Source: Parvibaculum sp963975745 (GTDB taxonomy: Bacteria; Pseudomonadota; Alphaproteobacteria; Parvibaculales; Parvibaculaceae). Taken from it: DNA of 64,000 nucleotides. Where the stretch lies: positions 124,001 through 188,000 of the forward strand of contig NZ_CAXBIB010000001.1 of the NCBI RefSeq assembly GCF_963975745.1. Direction: 5' to 3'. Position numbers and translations under genes: made by a program. The notes beneath the pieces were generated by a model. The model did not search any database. It was not told the DNA's origin and saw only the letters and a program-made list of their open reading frames with translations. How positions within the stretch are numbered: position 1 is the stretch's first letter; each line of letters starts with the position of its first letter. Of the stretch, positions 34,328 through 43,800 are shown one piece after another.

Positions 34328-35711
34328 TATTCTTATCGTCGACGACGAGGGGGACATCCGCGAACTGGTTGCGGGCATCCTGAACGATGAAGGCTACGAC
34401 ACCCGCAGCGCCGCCGACAGCGATCGCGCGCTGGCGGCGTTGGAGGCGCGTCGTCCGGGGCTGGTCATCCTCGATATCTGGCTGCAGGGTAGCAAGCTCG
34501 ATGGTCTCGAACTTCTCGATATCATTCGGGAGCGTCATCCCGAAGTGCCGGTTGTAATCATCAGCGGTCACGGCAATATCGAAACCGCGGTGTCGGCCAT
34601 CAAGAAGGGTGCCTACGATTTCATCGAAAAGCCATTCAAGGCCGACCGCCTGATCCTGATCGTGCGCCGCGCCCTGGAGGCATTCCGTCTGCGCCGCGAG
34701 AACAGCGAGTTGCGCGCCCGCGCCGGCGATGACACGACCCTGATCGGCTTTTCGCCCGCCATGGCACAGGTGCGCCAGACCATCGACAAGGTGGCACCGA
34801 CCGGCAGCCGTGTGCTGATCACGGGTCCGTCCGGTTGCGGCAAGGAGGTTGTCGCAAGGCTTCTCCATGCGCGCTCGCGACGTGCCGTCAACGCATTCGT
34901 GGCGATCAACGCGGCCAACATGGCGCCCGAACGGATGGAAGTGGAACTGTTCGGCACGGAGGAGAGCGCCGCCGGGCCGCGTAAGGTCGGTGTGTTTGAA
35001 CAGGCGCATGGCGGCACGCTGTTTCTCGATGAAGTTGCTGAGATGCCGATCGAAACGCAGAGCAAGATTCTGCGTGTCCTGGTCGACCAGACTTTCGAGC
35101 GCGTCGGCGGCGGTCCGAAGGTCAAGGTCGATGTGCGCGTTGTTTCCTCGTCGAGCCGCGACCTGCTCGACGAGATCGCCAGAGGCCGGCTGCGTGAAGA
35201 CCTGTTTCATCGCCTGAATGTCGTGCCGATTGCCGTGCCGCCGCTCTCGGCCCGGCGCGAGGATATTCCGCTGCTGGTCGAATATTTCATGGGCCAGATA
35301 TCGAACGCGACCGGTCTGCCGCCGCGCCGTATTTCGGAAGATGCGCTGGCTGCGCTGCAGGCCCATGACTGGCCAGGCAATGTCCGCCAGCTCCGCAACA
35401 ATATCGAGCGTCTGCTGATCCTGACATCGGGCGATCCCAATGCGGTGGTGACGGCCGACATGCTGCCTGCGGAAGTTGGGGCCTCGGCTCAGATGACGGT
35501 CAACGGCGCCGGCGGAGACCACATCATGGCGCTTCCCTTGCGTGAAGCGCGTGAAACCTTCGAGCGTGAATATCTGATGGCACAGATCAGCCGCTTCGGC
35601 GGCAATATCTCGCGGACGGCTGCTTTCATCGGCATGGAGCGCTCGGCGCTCCATCGCAAACTGAAATCGCTCGGCGTCGCGACCGCCAATCGGCTCGACA
35701 TGCCGGCATGA
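34317..35711 (+). CDS. ntrX: Response regulator NtrX (AAA+, without GAFTGA loop)
   Basis: A 464-residue NtrC-family regulator: receiver (phospho-acceptor Asp53 in LVILDIWLQG), AAA+ domain with Walker A GPSGCGKEVV and Walker B GGTLFLDEVAEM, and a Fis-type DNA-binding domain (RTAAFIGMERSALHRKLKSL). Where NtrC has GAFTGA, this protein has FGTEESAAGPRKVG, so it probably does not activate sigma-54 by the standard mechanism; it may act as a sigma-70 regulator or repressor. Coupled to ntrY. Confidence 0.95.
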   Translation: MASDILIVDDEGDIRELVAGILNDEGYDTRSAADSDRALAALEARRPGLVILDIWLQGSKLDGLELLDIIRERHPEVPVVIISGHGNIETAVSAIKKGAYDFIEKPFKADRLILIVRRALEAFRLRRENSELRARAGDDTTLIGFSPAMAQVRQTIDKVAPTGSRVLITGPSGCGKEVVARLLHARSRRAVNAFVAINAANMAPERMEVELFGTEESAAGPRKVGVFEQAHGGTLFLDEVAEMPIETQSKILRVLVDQTFERVGGGPKVKVDVRVVSSSSRDLLDEIARGRLREDLFHRLNVVPIAVPPLSARREDIPLLVEYFMGQISNATGLPPRRISEDALAALQAHDWPGNVRQLRNNIERLLILTSGDPNAVVTADMLPAEVGASAQMTVNGAGGDHIMALPLREARETFEREYLMAQISRFGGNISRTAAFIGMERSALHRKLKSLGVATANRLDMPA

Positions 35712-35736
35712 CCCTTTCGCGAACCGAGGCGAGACC

Positions 35737-37113
35737 ATGAAAGTCATCATTTGCGGCGCCGGTCAGGTCGGCTTTGGCATCGCGCGTCAGCTCGCGGCCG
35801 AACAGAACGACGTGACGGTCATTGATCAGTCGCCCCAGCTTGTGCATCAGATATCCGACGCACTCGATGTGCGCGCGATCGTGGGGCATGGCGCCCATCC
35901 CGATGTGCTGGAGCGCGCCGGTGCGGCGTCGGCCGACATGCTGATTGCCGTGACCTTTCACGACGAAGTCAACATGATCGCCTGCCAGGTGGCGCATTCG
36001 CTGTTCCATTTGCCGACCAAGATCGCACGTATCCGCGCGCAGTCCTATCTGCAGCCCGGCTTTCAGGATCTTTTCTCGCAGGATCATCTGCCGATCGACG
36101 TCGTGATCTCGCCGGAGCTTGAAGTCGGCCGGGCCGTGTTGCGCCGTCTCGCCATTCCGGGTGCACTCGACATTCTGAATTTCGCCGACGGCAAGGTCAG
36201 TGTCGTCGGTGTGTCGCTGGAGGAAGACTGCCCGATCGTCAACACGCCGCTGCGCCAGTTGACCGATCTCTTTCCGGATCTCCGCTCCCGCGTCGTCGGC
36301 ATCGTGCGCGGCGGCGAGCTTTTTGTTCCGCAGAGCGACGACCAGATGCTGGTCGGCGACGAGGCCTATTTTGCCGCCGACGTACGCGACGTGCGCCGGA
36401 CGCTCGGCATTTTTGGCCATGAGGAAAGGACTGCGCGCCGGGTCATCATTGTCGGCGCCGGCAATATCGGTCTCTATGTCGCCCGCGAGCTCGAGGAAAA
36501 TCATCCAGGCGTCCGCGTCAAGGTCATCGAGAGCGATCGCGAGCGTGCGATCCATGTTGCCGACAGGCTGAAGCGCACCATTGTGCTGCACGGCGACGGG
36601 CTCGATCCCGAGTTGTTGCAGGAGGCCGGTATCGGGGAAACCGAAATCATGGTGACGCTGACCAACAGCGATCAGGCGAACATCCTCTCCTGCGTTGTGG
36701 CCAAGCGTGAAGGCTGCTCGCGCACCATGGCGCTGATTAACAACAACACCTATGCCCCGCTGATGCGTTCGCTCGGCATCGACGCGTTCATCGATCCGCG
36801 CGGCACCACCGTCTCGACAGTATTGCAGCATGTGCGCCGCGGTCGCATCCGTGGACTTCAGTCGGTGCATGACGGTGCCGCCGAGATCATCGAGGCCGAA
36901 GCGCTGGAAACCTCGCCGCTGGTCGGCCAGCCGCTGCGCGAAGTCAATCTGCCGGACGGCATTCTGGTCGGCGCGGTCATTCGCGACGGCGAGGTGATCA
37001 TCCCGCGTGGCAGCACGGAAATCGAGGCGGGCGACCGTGTCGTAATCTTTGCGCGGTCCGATCAGGTGAAGAAGGTCGAACAGATGTTCCGCGTCAGCCT
37101 CGAGTTCTTCTGA
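35737..37113 (+). CDS. trkA: Trk potassium uptake regulatory protein TrkA
   Basis: A 458-residue cytoplasmic gating subunit for TrkH/TrkG potassium channels. It is a tandem of two RCK_N/RCK_C units: the first NAD-binding Rossmann motif is at the N-terminus (IICGAGQVGFGIA) and the second near 233 (RVIIVGAGNIGLYVA). The gene sits between ntrX and dat, as in many alphaproteobacteria. The channel subunit is not in the window. Confidence 0.96.
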   Translation: MKVIICGAGQVGFGIARQLAAEQNDVTVIDQSPQLVHQISDALDVRAIVGHGAHPDVLERAGAASADMLIAVTFHDEVNMIACQVAHSLFHLPTKIARIRAQSYLQPGFQDLFSQDHLPIDVVISPELEVGRAVLRRLAIPGALDILNFADGKVSVVGVSLEEDCPIVNTPLRQLTDLFPDLRSRVVGIVRGGELFVPQSDDQMLVGDEAYFAADVRDVRRTLGIFGHEERTARRVIIVGAGNIGLYVARELEENHPGVRVKVIESDRERAIHVADRLKRTIVLHGDGLDPELLQEAGIGETEIMVTLTNSDQANILSCVVAKREGCSRTMALINNNTYAPLMRSLGIDAFIDPRGTTVSTVLQHVRRGRIRGLQSVHDGAAEIIEAEALETSPLVGQPLREVNLPDGILVGAVIRDGEVIIPRGSTEIEAGDRVVIFARSDQVKKVEQMFRVSLEFF

Positions 37114-37124
37114 AGGTCAAGGAC

Positions 37125-37982
37125 TTGTCCCGTATCGCTTATGTCAACGGCCGCTACCTGCGCCATGCCGAGGCGGCGGTTCACATCGAGGACCGCGGCT
37201 ACCAGTTCGCCGACGGCATCTACGAAGTCTGCGGTCTGCGCGATGGGCGTTTCATGGACGAGGCGCTGCATCTTCAGCGTCTTGCGCGCTCGCTGAGCGA
37301 ACTGCGCATCGCCATGCCGATGCCGGAGACGGCGCTGCGCCATGTCCTGCGCGAGGTCGTACGACGAAACCGCATTTCGAACGGCCTTGTCTACATTCAG
37401 GTGACGCGCGGCGTCGCCCCGCGCGATCACCCGTTTCCGGCGATCCCCGTGCTGCCGGCCCTTGTTGTGACGGCAAAGCGCCTCAATGCGGCGCGGATTG
37501 CCGCGGCCGTCGAAAAGGGCGTCGCGGTGATGACCATGCCGGACATCCGCTGGGCCCGTCGCGACATCAAGTCGGTGGCGCTGCTGCCCAACATTCTGGC
37601 CAAACAGGCCGCCCGCGAGGCCGGCGCCTATGAGGCCTGGCTGGTCGATCCCGAGGGCTTCGTGACCGAGGGCGCCTCGACCAATGCCTGGATCGTCGAC
37701 CGCGACGGCCGCTTGATCACCCGGCTGGCTGGCCACGACATCCTGAACGGCGTCACGCGCCAGGTCCTGCTTGAAGCCGCCAGGGCCGAGGGGATCGAGG
37801 TCGTCGAGCGGCCGTTCACGCCCGACGAGGCCCGATCGGCTCGCGAAGCCTTCATCAGCGCCTCCTCAGCGATTATCATTCCGGTGGTCCGGATCGACGG
37901 CCAGCCCGTAGGAAATGGGGAGCCCGGATCGCTGACGCTTCGCTTGCGCGAAGCCTATCGGCGCGTCGGGCGCCTGACCTGA
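37125..37982 (+). CDS. dat: D-amino-acid aminotransferase (class IV PLP fold)
   Basis: A 285-residue PLP enzyme interconverting D-alanine and D-glutamate via 2-oxo acids. N-terminal YVNGRYLRHAEAAVHIEDRGYQFADG, the PLP Lys in RRDIKSVALLPN and the EGASTNAW/GVTRQ cofactor-binding motifs are present. Start is a TTG at 37125 with an AAGG site upstream; no ATG is suitable. Branched-chain aminotransferases or aminodeoxychorismate lyases share the fold, but the motif spacing favours Dat. It is 11 nt after trkA. Confidence 0.9.
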   Translation: MSRIAYVNGRYLRHAEAAVHIEDRGYQFADGIYEVCGLRDGRFMDEALHLQRLARSLSELRIAMPMPETALRHVLREVVRRNRISNGLVYIQVTRGVAPRDHPFPAIPVLPALVVTAKRLNAARIAAAVEKGVAVMTMPDIRWARRDIKSVALLPNILAKQAAREAGAYEAWLVDPEGFVTEGASTNAWIVDRDGRLITRLAGHDILNGVTRQVLLEAARAEGIEVVERPFTPDEARSAREAFISASSAIIIPVVRIDGQPVGNGEPGSLTLRLREAYRRVGRLT

Positions 37983-38036
37983 GTCCGGAAACCGCCCGAA
38001 TGGATGGGTGCCTGGGCGGAATCGTTCCGATTGCGG

Positions 38037-38057
38037 GTGCGAAAGCCAATTTCGCAC
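38037..38057 (+). terminator. Hairpin between dat and hfq
   Basis: A perfect 8-bp stem, GTGCGAAA and TTTCGCAC, with a 5-nt loop; the smaller CGGAA-TCG-TTCCG stem lies just before it (38018-38030). Only two T residues follow, so termination would be weak; it could also be a leader structure of hfq. Confidence 0.4.
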
Positions 38058-38193
38058 TTGCAGCATGAATTGAAACGCCCGACTGTAGAACTGAGAGCCG
38101 CAGCCCCTCGCCATGCCTCGGCCGGGGTGCCAACAAAAAGCCGGTCCGCGCGGCGAAGGCCCGGCCCCATCGACCGACAAATGGGGTTTACCC

Positions 38194-38442
38194 ATGAACG
38201 AGAAGACCCATAACCTCCAGGACACCTTCCTGAACCATGTGCGCAAGCACAAGACGACGCTGACCATCTTCCTGGTCAACGGCGTCAAGCTTCAGGGCGT
38301 TGTCACCTGGTTCGACAACTTTTGTGTGTTGCTCCGCCGGGACGGCCATTCGCAGCTCGTGTATAAGCACGCCATATCCACCATCATGCCGGCCCAGCCC
38401 GTTCAGCTATTCGAACCCGAAACGAACGGCGAGGAGGCCTGA
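38194..38442 (+). CDS. hfq: RNA chaperone Hfq
   Basis: An 82-residue Sm-like hexameric RNA-binding protein that pairs small RNAs with mRNAs. The Sm1 motif (LTIFLVNGVKLQGVVTWFD) and the Sm2 motif (YKHAISTIMP) are textbook; the acidic tail is short, as usual in alphaproteobacteria. ATG 38194 is fixed by homology. The 211-nt gap upstream must hold its promoter. hflX follows by 11 nt. Confidence 0.98.
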   Translation: MNEKTHNLQDTFLNHVRKHKTTLTIFLVNGVKLQGVVTWFDNFCVLLRRDGHSQLVYKHAISTIMPAQPVQLFEPETNGEEA

Positions 38443-38453
38443 AGAGACCGCGA

Positions 38454-39872
38454 TTGAACGACGAAACTGAGATCGGCCATGGCGGGCGCAAACGCGCCGA
38501 ACGCGGTTCCGGCCTGAAGCCGAAGCAACCGACGCGGGCCTTTGTTCTGGTCCCCTGGCTGAAATCCCGCCCCAAAGGCGAGGGCAAGGGCGCTCGCTCG
38601 CCGGAATCGCGTCTCGATGAGGCGGTCGGGCTTGCCGCCGCCATTGCGCTCGATGTCGTCGGCAGCGCGGTCGTCCCGCTGGCCAATCCGCGGCCAGCCA
38701 CCCTGTTCGGCGAGGGCAAGGTCGAGGAACTGAAAGGCCAGTTCGCCGAACTGCGGGTCGAACTCGTCATCGTCGACGGACCGCTCGGTCCCGGTCAGCA
38801 GCGCAATCTCGAAAAGGCCTGGAACCTGAAGGTGCTCGACCGCACCGGCCTGATCCTCGAGATCTTCGGCGAGCGCGCCGGCACGCGCGAGGGCACCCTG
38901 CAGGTCGAGCTCGCCCACCTCAACTACCAGAAAACCCGACTCGTCCGCAGCTGGACCCACCTCGAGCGCCAGCGCGGCGGCTTCGGCTTTCTCGGCGGCC
39001 CCGGCGAAACCCAGATCGAGGCCGACCGCCGCCTGATCCAGGAACGTATCGCCAAGCTCGAGCGCCAGCTCGAAACGGTCAAACGCACCCGCGAACTGCA
39101 CCGCAAGACCCGCCGCGAGGCGCCTTACCCGGTCGTCGCGCTGGTCGGCTACACCAATGCCGGCAAGTCGACGCTCTTCAACCGGCTGACCGAAGCCGGC
39201 GTCTTCGCCGAAAACCTGCTCTTCGCGACCCTCGATCCCACCATGCGCGCATTGCTGCTGCCGAGCGGCCGCAAGATCATCCTGTCCGACACGGTCGGCT
39301 TCATTTCCGATCTGCCGACGCATCTGGTCGCCGCCTTCCGTGCCACGCTCGAAGAGGTGCTGGAAGCCGAAGTGATCCTTCATGTTCGCGACGCGGCGCA
39401 TGAGGAAACCGAACTGCAGAAGAAGGACGTCGAACAGGTGCTGGCCTCGCTCGGCGTGACGAAGGAATCCTCCGCCGCCAGCGGTCAGCATGTCGTCGAT
39501 GTGTTGAACAAGATCGATCTGCTCGACGAAGCCGGCGCCGCCGCGCTCAACGCGGCTGCCCGCGCGCCGCTCGCGGTCGCTGTGTCGGCGCTGACGGGGC
39601 AGGGTGTGCCCCAACTGCTGCAGCTGATCGACAGTCTGATCGTCGACGACGAGCGGATGGTCGCTTTCGACATGCCGGCGGGTGAAGGCGAGGCAATCGC
39701 CTGGCTCCATGCCCACGCCCATGTCCGCCAGCGCGAGGATCGCGACGACGGCGTCGTCCGTCTCGAAATCGGCATGACGCCGATCATGACCGGACGCTTC
39801 GAAAAGCGCTTTCCGGATCTGGCGCGCCGCCTCGGCGAAGCCGCGATCGACACAATCGAAGCGGCAGAGTAG
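38454..39872 (+). CDS. hflX: GTPase HflX
   Basis: A 472-residue GTPase that splits or rescues stalled ribosomes. N-terminal HflX domain (about 60-160), the conserved GGFGFLGGPGETQIE coiled-coil region, and a G domain with G1 GYTNAGKST, G3 DTVGF and G4 NKIDLL. The start is probably the TTG at 38454; no ATG is available before the conserved region. It follows hfq as in most proteobacteria. Confidence 0.96.
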   Translation: MNDETEIGHGGRKRAERGSGLKPKQPTRAFVLVPWLKSRPKGEGKGARSPESRLDEAVGLAAAIALDVVGSAVVPLANPRPATLFGEGKVEELKGQFAELRVELVIVDGPLGPGQQRNLEKAWNLKVLDRTGLILEIFGERAGTREGTLQVELAHLNYQKTRLVRSWTHLERQRGGFGFLGGPGETQIEADRRLIQERIAKLERQLETVKRTRELHRKTRREAPYPVVALVGYTNAGKSTLFNRLTEAGVFAENLLFATLDPTMRALLLPSGRKIILSDTVGFISDLPTHLVAAFRATLEEVLEAEVILHVRDAAHEETELQKKDVEQVLASLGVTKESSAASGQHVVDVLNKIDLLDEAGAAALNAAARAPLAVAVSALTGQGVPQLLQLIDSLIVDDERMVAFDMPAGEGEAIAWLHAHAHVRQREDRDDGVVRLEIGMTPIMTGRFEKRFPDLARRLGEAAIDTIEAAE

Positions 39873-39880
39873 AGCAGCGA

Positions 39881-40711
39881 ATGTCAACCCTCGCGGATCA
39901 GGTGACCGCCTTGATGCGGGAAGTCGCGGCACGCGAAATCATGCCGCGTTTCCGGGCGCTGGCCGAAAGCGACATTGAGGAAAAATCGAAGGGCGATCTG
40001 GTGACGGTCGCCGACCGCGCGTCGGAACGCTGGCTGACGCCGCGCCTTGAGGCGCTGGTGTCCGGCTCGCATGTGCTGGGCGAGGAGGCCGCTGCCGCCG
40101 ATCCGGCGCTGCTTGATCGGCTGGCCGATGACCGGGCACTCTGGACGGTCGACCCGGTCGACGGCACAGGAAATTTCGTTGCCGGCCGCGAGACCTTCGG
40201 CGTCATGATCGCGCTGACGGAGAGGGGCGAAACGACCCACGCCTGGATATATCTTCCGGTCACGGATGAAGTCGCTGTGGCCGAGCGCGGCGCCGGCGCC
40301 TTCTGGATGGCCGGGGGCTCGACGGCACGCATGGCTTCGGGGCGCGCGGCGCCTGCCGCCGCCGATCAATCGGCAAGTTTCTATGTCCGCTTCATGCCGG
40401 ACGACTGGAAGGGACCGATCGAGCGGCATGCCGGCGGCATCGGTCGCAAGGAATCCAATCTCTGCTCGGCCTTCGACTACACATCGGTCGCGCGCGGCCG
40501 CCACGATTTCGTCACCTATTACCGCATGCTGCCCTGGGATCACGCACCGGGCACGCTGATCCTGCGCGAAGCGGGTGGTGTAGTGCGCGACATCGAAACC
40601 GGTCTCGACTATGCGCCCCGCACCTTGAAAGGCCCACATCTCGTAGCGCGCGACGAGGACAGCTGGGAACAGACGGCAGCCCGCATCCGCGCGCTGCGCG
40701 CGCATCTCTAA
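39881..40711 (+). CDS. Inositol-monophosphatase-family phosphatase
   Basis: A 276-residue Mg-dependent phosphatase. The metal-binding motifs DPVDGTGNF and WDHAPGTLILREAGG are present, and an acidic pair in GEEAA corresponds to the first metal ligand. Substrate could be inositol phosphate, histidinol phosphate or 3'(2')-phosphoadenosine nucleotide; the sequence alone does not decide. It starts 8 nt after hflX and is convergent with mazG. Confidence 0.88.
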   Translation: MSTLADQVTALMREVAAREIMPRFRALAESDIEEKSKGDLVTVADRASERWLTPRLEALVSGSHVLGEEAAAADPALLDRLADDRALWTVDPVDGTGNFVAGRETFGVMIALTERGETTHAWIYLPVTDEVAVAERGAGAFWMAGGSTARMASGRAAPAAADQSASFYVRFMPDDWKGPIERHAGGIGRKESNLCSAFDYTSVARGRHDFVTYYRMLPWDHAPGTLILREAGGVVRDIETGLDYAPRTLKGPHLVARDEDSWEQTAARIRALRAHL

Positions 40712-40713
40712 GG

Positions 40714-40790
40714 CTGTTCCAGGAAAAGTGGAATCCGGTTTTCGGTCCGGAATTCCGCAAGAGCAAGAAGGCTGGAGCGACATCTCGCTC
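40714..40790. repeat. REP-like palindromic element between convergent genes
   Basis: Two hairpins back to back: an imperfect palindrome around GGAATCCGG ... CCGGAATTCC, then GAGCGA-CATC-TCGCTC (40775-40790). The phrase GGAAAAGTGGAATCCGGTTT resembles dispersed intergenic repeats common in Hyphomicrobiales genomes. It lies between two convergent stops and may serve as a bidirectional terminator. The assignment rests on resemblance and needs a genome-wide count. Confidence 0.55.
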
Positions 40791-41587
40791 TAACGCCGTT
40801 CCTCGCCCTTGGCCTCATCCCACAAGGCGTCCATTTCCTCAAGCGTCGAGTCCTCGGGGCGCCTGCCTGCGGCCGCGAGCTTTTCCTCTATCCGCCCGAA
40901 CCGCCGTCGGAACTTGGCGTTGGCGCGCCGCAGAGCGGCTTCCGGATCGATCTTCAGATGCCGCGCCAGATTGGCATAGACGAACAACAGGTCGCCCATC
41001 TCGTCTTCCAGCCGGTCGGCATCGCCGCCCTTGGCGATTTCTTCCGAAAGCTCCAGCATCTCCTCGTTGAGCTTCTCGATCACCATGCGCGTCTCGGGCC
41101 AGTCGAAGCCGACCCGTGCAGCGCGGTTCTGCAACTTGACCGCGCGCGACAGCGCGGGCAGGGCGAGCGGCACGTCGTCGAGAATGCTCGTCGCCCCGCC
41201 GCCCTTGGCGGCGCGTTCCTCGGCCTTGATCTCTTCCCAGCGCTCCTTGACGGCGCCGGCCGCCCGCTGCGTTTCGTCGCCGAAGACATGCGGATGCCGC
41301 CTGACCATCTTGTCGGAAATGGCCTGCGCCACATCGTCGAAGCCGAACGATCCCTGTTCGGCGGCCATCTGCGCATGGAAAACCACTTGCAGCAGCAGGT
41401 CGCCGAGTTCGTCCTTCAGCTCGCCCATGTCGGCGCGCTCGATCGCCTCGGCGACTTCATAGGCCTCCTCGATCGTGTAGCGGGCGATCGAGGCGAAATC
41501 CTGTTCGAGGTCCCAGGGGCAGCCGCCATTGGGGTCGCGCAGCCGCGCCATGATCCCGAGAAGCCTGTCGATGGGGCGCGCGCTCAA
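40790..41587 (-). CDS. mazG: Nucleoside triphosphate pyrophosphohydrolase MazG
   Basis: A 265-residue house-cleaning NTPase that hydrolyses noncanonical nucleoside triphosphates and can lower (p)ppGpp. Two MazG domains in tandem: the first has CPWDLEQDF, EEAYEVAEAI and ELGDLLLQVVFHAQ; the second has EEMLELSEEI and EDEMGDLLFVYANLAR, the E-x-x-E/E-x-x-D metal sites. Start is TTG 41587 with AGGAG upstream. It is the last gene of a minus-strand pair with the transporter upstream. Confidence 0.94.
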   Translation of the reverse strand: MSARPIDRLLGIMARLRDPNGGCPWDLEQDFASIARYTIEEAYEVAEAIERADMGELKDELGDLLLQVVFHAQMAAEQGSFGFDDVAQAISDKMVRRHPHVFGDETQRAAGAVKERWEEIKAEERAAKGGGATSILDDVPLALPALSRAVKLQNRAARVGFDWPETRMVIEKLNEEMLELSEEIAKGGDADRLEDEMGDLLFVYANLARHLKIDPEAALRRANAKFRRRFGRIEEKLAAAGRRPEDSTLEEMDALWDEAKGEERR

Positions 41588-41598
41588 GATACCGTCTC

Positions 41599-43020
41599 CT
41601 AGTCGCCGCTGCGGTCGACGATGCCGCCGGCCGAGCCGACCTGCACCACGGCGGCCGCCGCATCCGCCGCATCATGCGGCTTGTGCTCGCCCTCGATTTC
41701 GCGAATGCGGTCGCGCAGCGCGTTCTGCGCCTTGCGGTCGAGCGGAAAGCCCCACATCACCGCCGCGGCCGCCAGCATGGTGATCGCAGGCAGCGTCACA
41801 TACATCAGCATGAAATTGTCGAGTGTCTCGGGCGAATTGCCGCCGCCCGGCACGAAGCCGATCAGATCGAGCAGCGGATAGGTGATGCCGACCGCCAGCG
41901 CCGCGCCGATCTTGGCCGTCATGGTCAGTAGCGAATAATAAAGCCCCGTCCGCCGCTGGCCGGTTTCGAGATAGTCGGTGTCGATGACATCGGCCATGAT
42001 CGAACGCAGCAGGAAGGAGCCCGCGCCATAGGCGATGCCGTAAAGCGAGTTACCGATGAACAGCCACCAGAATTCGCCGCGCGGGAAGAAGATCACCAGC
42101 GGCAGCGCCACCGCGCCATAGACCATGGCGATTGCCAGCGTCTTGTGCTTGCCGGCCATGTGGCTGAGGCGGATCCAGAACGGAATCCCGACAAAGCCGA
42201 AGATGAAATAGATCAGCAGCAGCAGGCTCGCATGCCGCGGCAGCTCCATCACATAGGCCGCGAAGAAGATATAGAGCGACCCGGTGATCGCCGGCGCGAT
42301 ATTGACCAGCAGATCGGCCACCAGCACCCGCTGCAGCAGCCGGTTGCGCGCGATGATGCCCCAGGCCTTCTGCCAGGGGATCTGCGCCTGTGGTGCGCTC
42401 TTGAACTCCGGTGCCTGCCAGACCGCGATGCCGACCGTGATCGGCAGCAGGATGAGAATGAACCAGCCCATCGCGGCGACCTTTTCGCGCCCGCCGGCGC
42501 CGTCTTCCGACATCCCCTCGATCACCGCCGGCAGCGCCAGCACCGCGAACATGCCGAGGATCAGCAGGAACTCGCGCACGCCCTGGATGGTCGAGCGTTC
42601 GTCATACTCGGCCGAAAGCTCGGCGCCCCACGACATGTGCGAAATCGTCAGCAGCGTCCAGCCGATATAGAGCACGAACATCCAGGCCGCGAGATAGACC
42701 CAGGTGACAGGCGGCGAGGGCATGAACAGCATGTAGCCCGCCAGCAGCAGGATCGGCGTCGACAGCACGATCCAGTGTCGCCGCCGTCCCCAGCGGCTCG
42801 GAAACCGGTCCGACACCATGCCCAGCACCGGGTCGGTGAACACGTCCCAGAAGCGCGCCAGCATGAACACCGTGCCCGCCACGGTGAGGCCGATGCCCAT
42901 TTCGTGGCCATAGAAGGGCGGCAGATAGACCACGATCGGCAGCCCCAGCGCCGCCATGGGGATCGAGGGCAGGGCGAAGGCGCCGATCTGCCACCGCGTC
43001 ACCTTTTTCTGTTGCTGCAT
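41599..43020 (-). CDS. MFS transporter of the glycoside-pentoside-hexuronide (GPH) type
   Basis: A 473-residue membrane protein with about 12 predicted helices. The GPH-type features are the D-x-x-x-D cation-site helix (RFWDVFTDPVLGMVSDR) followed by the MFS loop RWGRRRHWI, and the central R-x-L-x-x-x-L segment. Substrates are usually sugars or glycosides with Na+ or H+; no neighbouring catabolic gene identifies the substrate. ATG 43020 is preferred over an upstream start at 43044. The C-terminus is a polar, Ala-rich tail. Confidence 0.85.
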   Translation of the reverse strand: MQQQKKVTRWQIGAFALPSIPMAALGLPIVVYLPPFYGHEMGIGLTVAGTVFMLARFWDVFTDPVLGMVSDRFPSRWGRRRHWIVLSTPILLLAGYMLFMPSPPVTWVYLAAWMFVLYIGWTLLTISHMSWGAELSAEYDERSTIQGVREFLLILGMFAVLALPAVIEGMSEDGAGGREKVAAMGWFILILLPITVGIAVWQAPEFKSAPQAQIPWQKAWGIIARNRLLQRVLVADLLVNIAPAITGSLYIFFAAYVMELPRHASLLLLIYFIFGFVGIPFWIRLSHMAGKHKTLAIAMVYGAVALPLVIFFPRGEFWWLFIGNSLYGIAYGAGSFLLRSIMADVIDTDYLETGQRRTGLYYSLLTMTAKIGAALAVGITYPLLDLIGFVPGGGNSPETLDNFMLMYVTLPAITMLAAAAVMWGFPLDRKAQNALRDRIREIEGEHKPHDAADAAAAVVQVGSAGGIVDRSGD

Positions 43021-43149
43021 GCGCTTCCCTTGGCCGCCGGCCAAACCGTTCCGCGTCCTTTGGACGTTCTTGTTGACGAATTGTCAGTCCGGCAAAGGAA
43101 CCCGATTGCCGTTCATTTGTCTATCGTTTCCGGAGGGGCGGGCCGGGCC

Positions 43150-43800
43150 TCAGGCGAAATTTTCGTCGCCGACAAAGGGGTTGCTCCGCCGCTCGGCACC
43201 GAAGGTCGAAAGCGGCCCATGCCCCGGCACGAAGGTCACATCGTCGCCCAGCGGCCACAGCCGGGCCCGGATCGATTCGATCAGCGCGCCATGATCGCCG
43301 CGCGGCAGATCCGTGCGCCCGATCGAGCCCTGGAACAGCACGTCGCCGACCAGCGCCAGCCGCGACGGCGCGTGGAAGAAGATCACATGCCCGGGCGTGT
43401 GACCCGGGCAATGGCGCACATCGAAGGTCAGGCCGGCGACCTCCACCGTATCGCCGTTTTCGAGCCAGCGGTCCGGCAGGAAGGCACCGACGGGCGGAAA
43501 CCCGTATTGCGCCGCCTGGCGCGGCAGCGCCTCGATCAGGAAGAGATCGTCCTTGTGCGGCCCCTCGATCGGCACGCCGAGTTCGCGCGCCAGATCGCCG
43601 GCCGCCGCCGCGTGGTCGAGATGGCCATGCGTCAGCAGGATCTTCTCGATGGTAACGCCGGTCTCGGCGGCTGCCGCCTTGATCCGGTCGAGATCGCCGC
43701 CGGGATCGCTGACGGCGCCGCGCATGTTTTCGTCGTTCCACACCAGCGTGCAGTTCTGCTGGAACGGCGTCACGGGAAGAATGGCGGCCTTGAGACTCAT
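43150..43800 (-). CDS. Metallo-beta-lactamase-fold hydrolase (glyoxalase II-like)
   Basis: A 216-residue hydrolase with the T-H-x-H-x-D-H metal motif (THGHLDH, residues 57-63), later ligands in CPGHTPGHV and LVGDVLFQGSIGRTD, and a C-terminal PGHGPLSTFG. This set is typical of the small glyoxalase II-like/YcbL group that hydrolyses thioesters such as S-lactoylglutathione. It lies between the GPH transporter and the SDR with ~100-nt gaps on each side, so probably its own unit. Confidence 0.88.
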   Translation of the reverse strand: MSLKAAILPVTPFQQNCTLVWNDENMRGAVSDPGGDLDRIKAAAAETGVTIEKILLTHGHLDHAAAAGDLARELGVPIEGPHKDDLFLIEALPRQAAQYGFPPVGAFLPDRWLENGDTVEVAGLTFDVRHCPGHTPGHVIFFHAPSRLALVGDVLFQGSIGRTDLPRGDHGALIESIRARLWPLGDDVTFVPGHGPLSTFGAERRSNPFVGDENFA

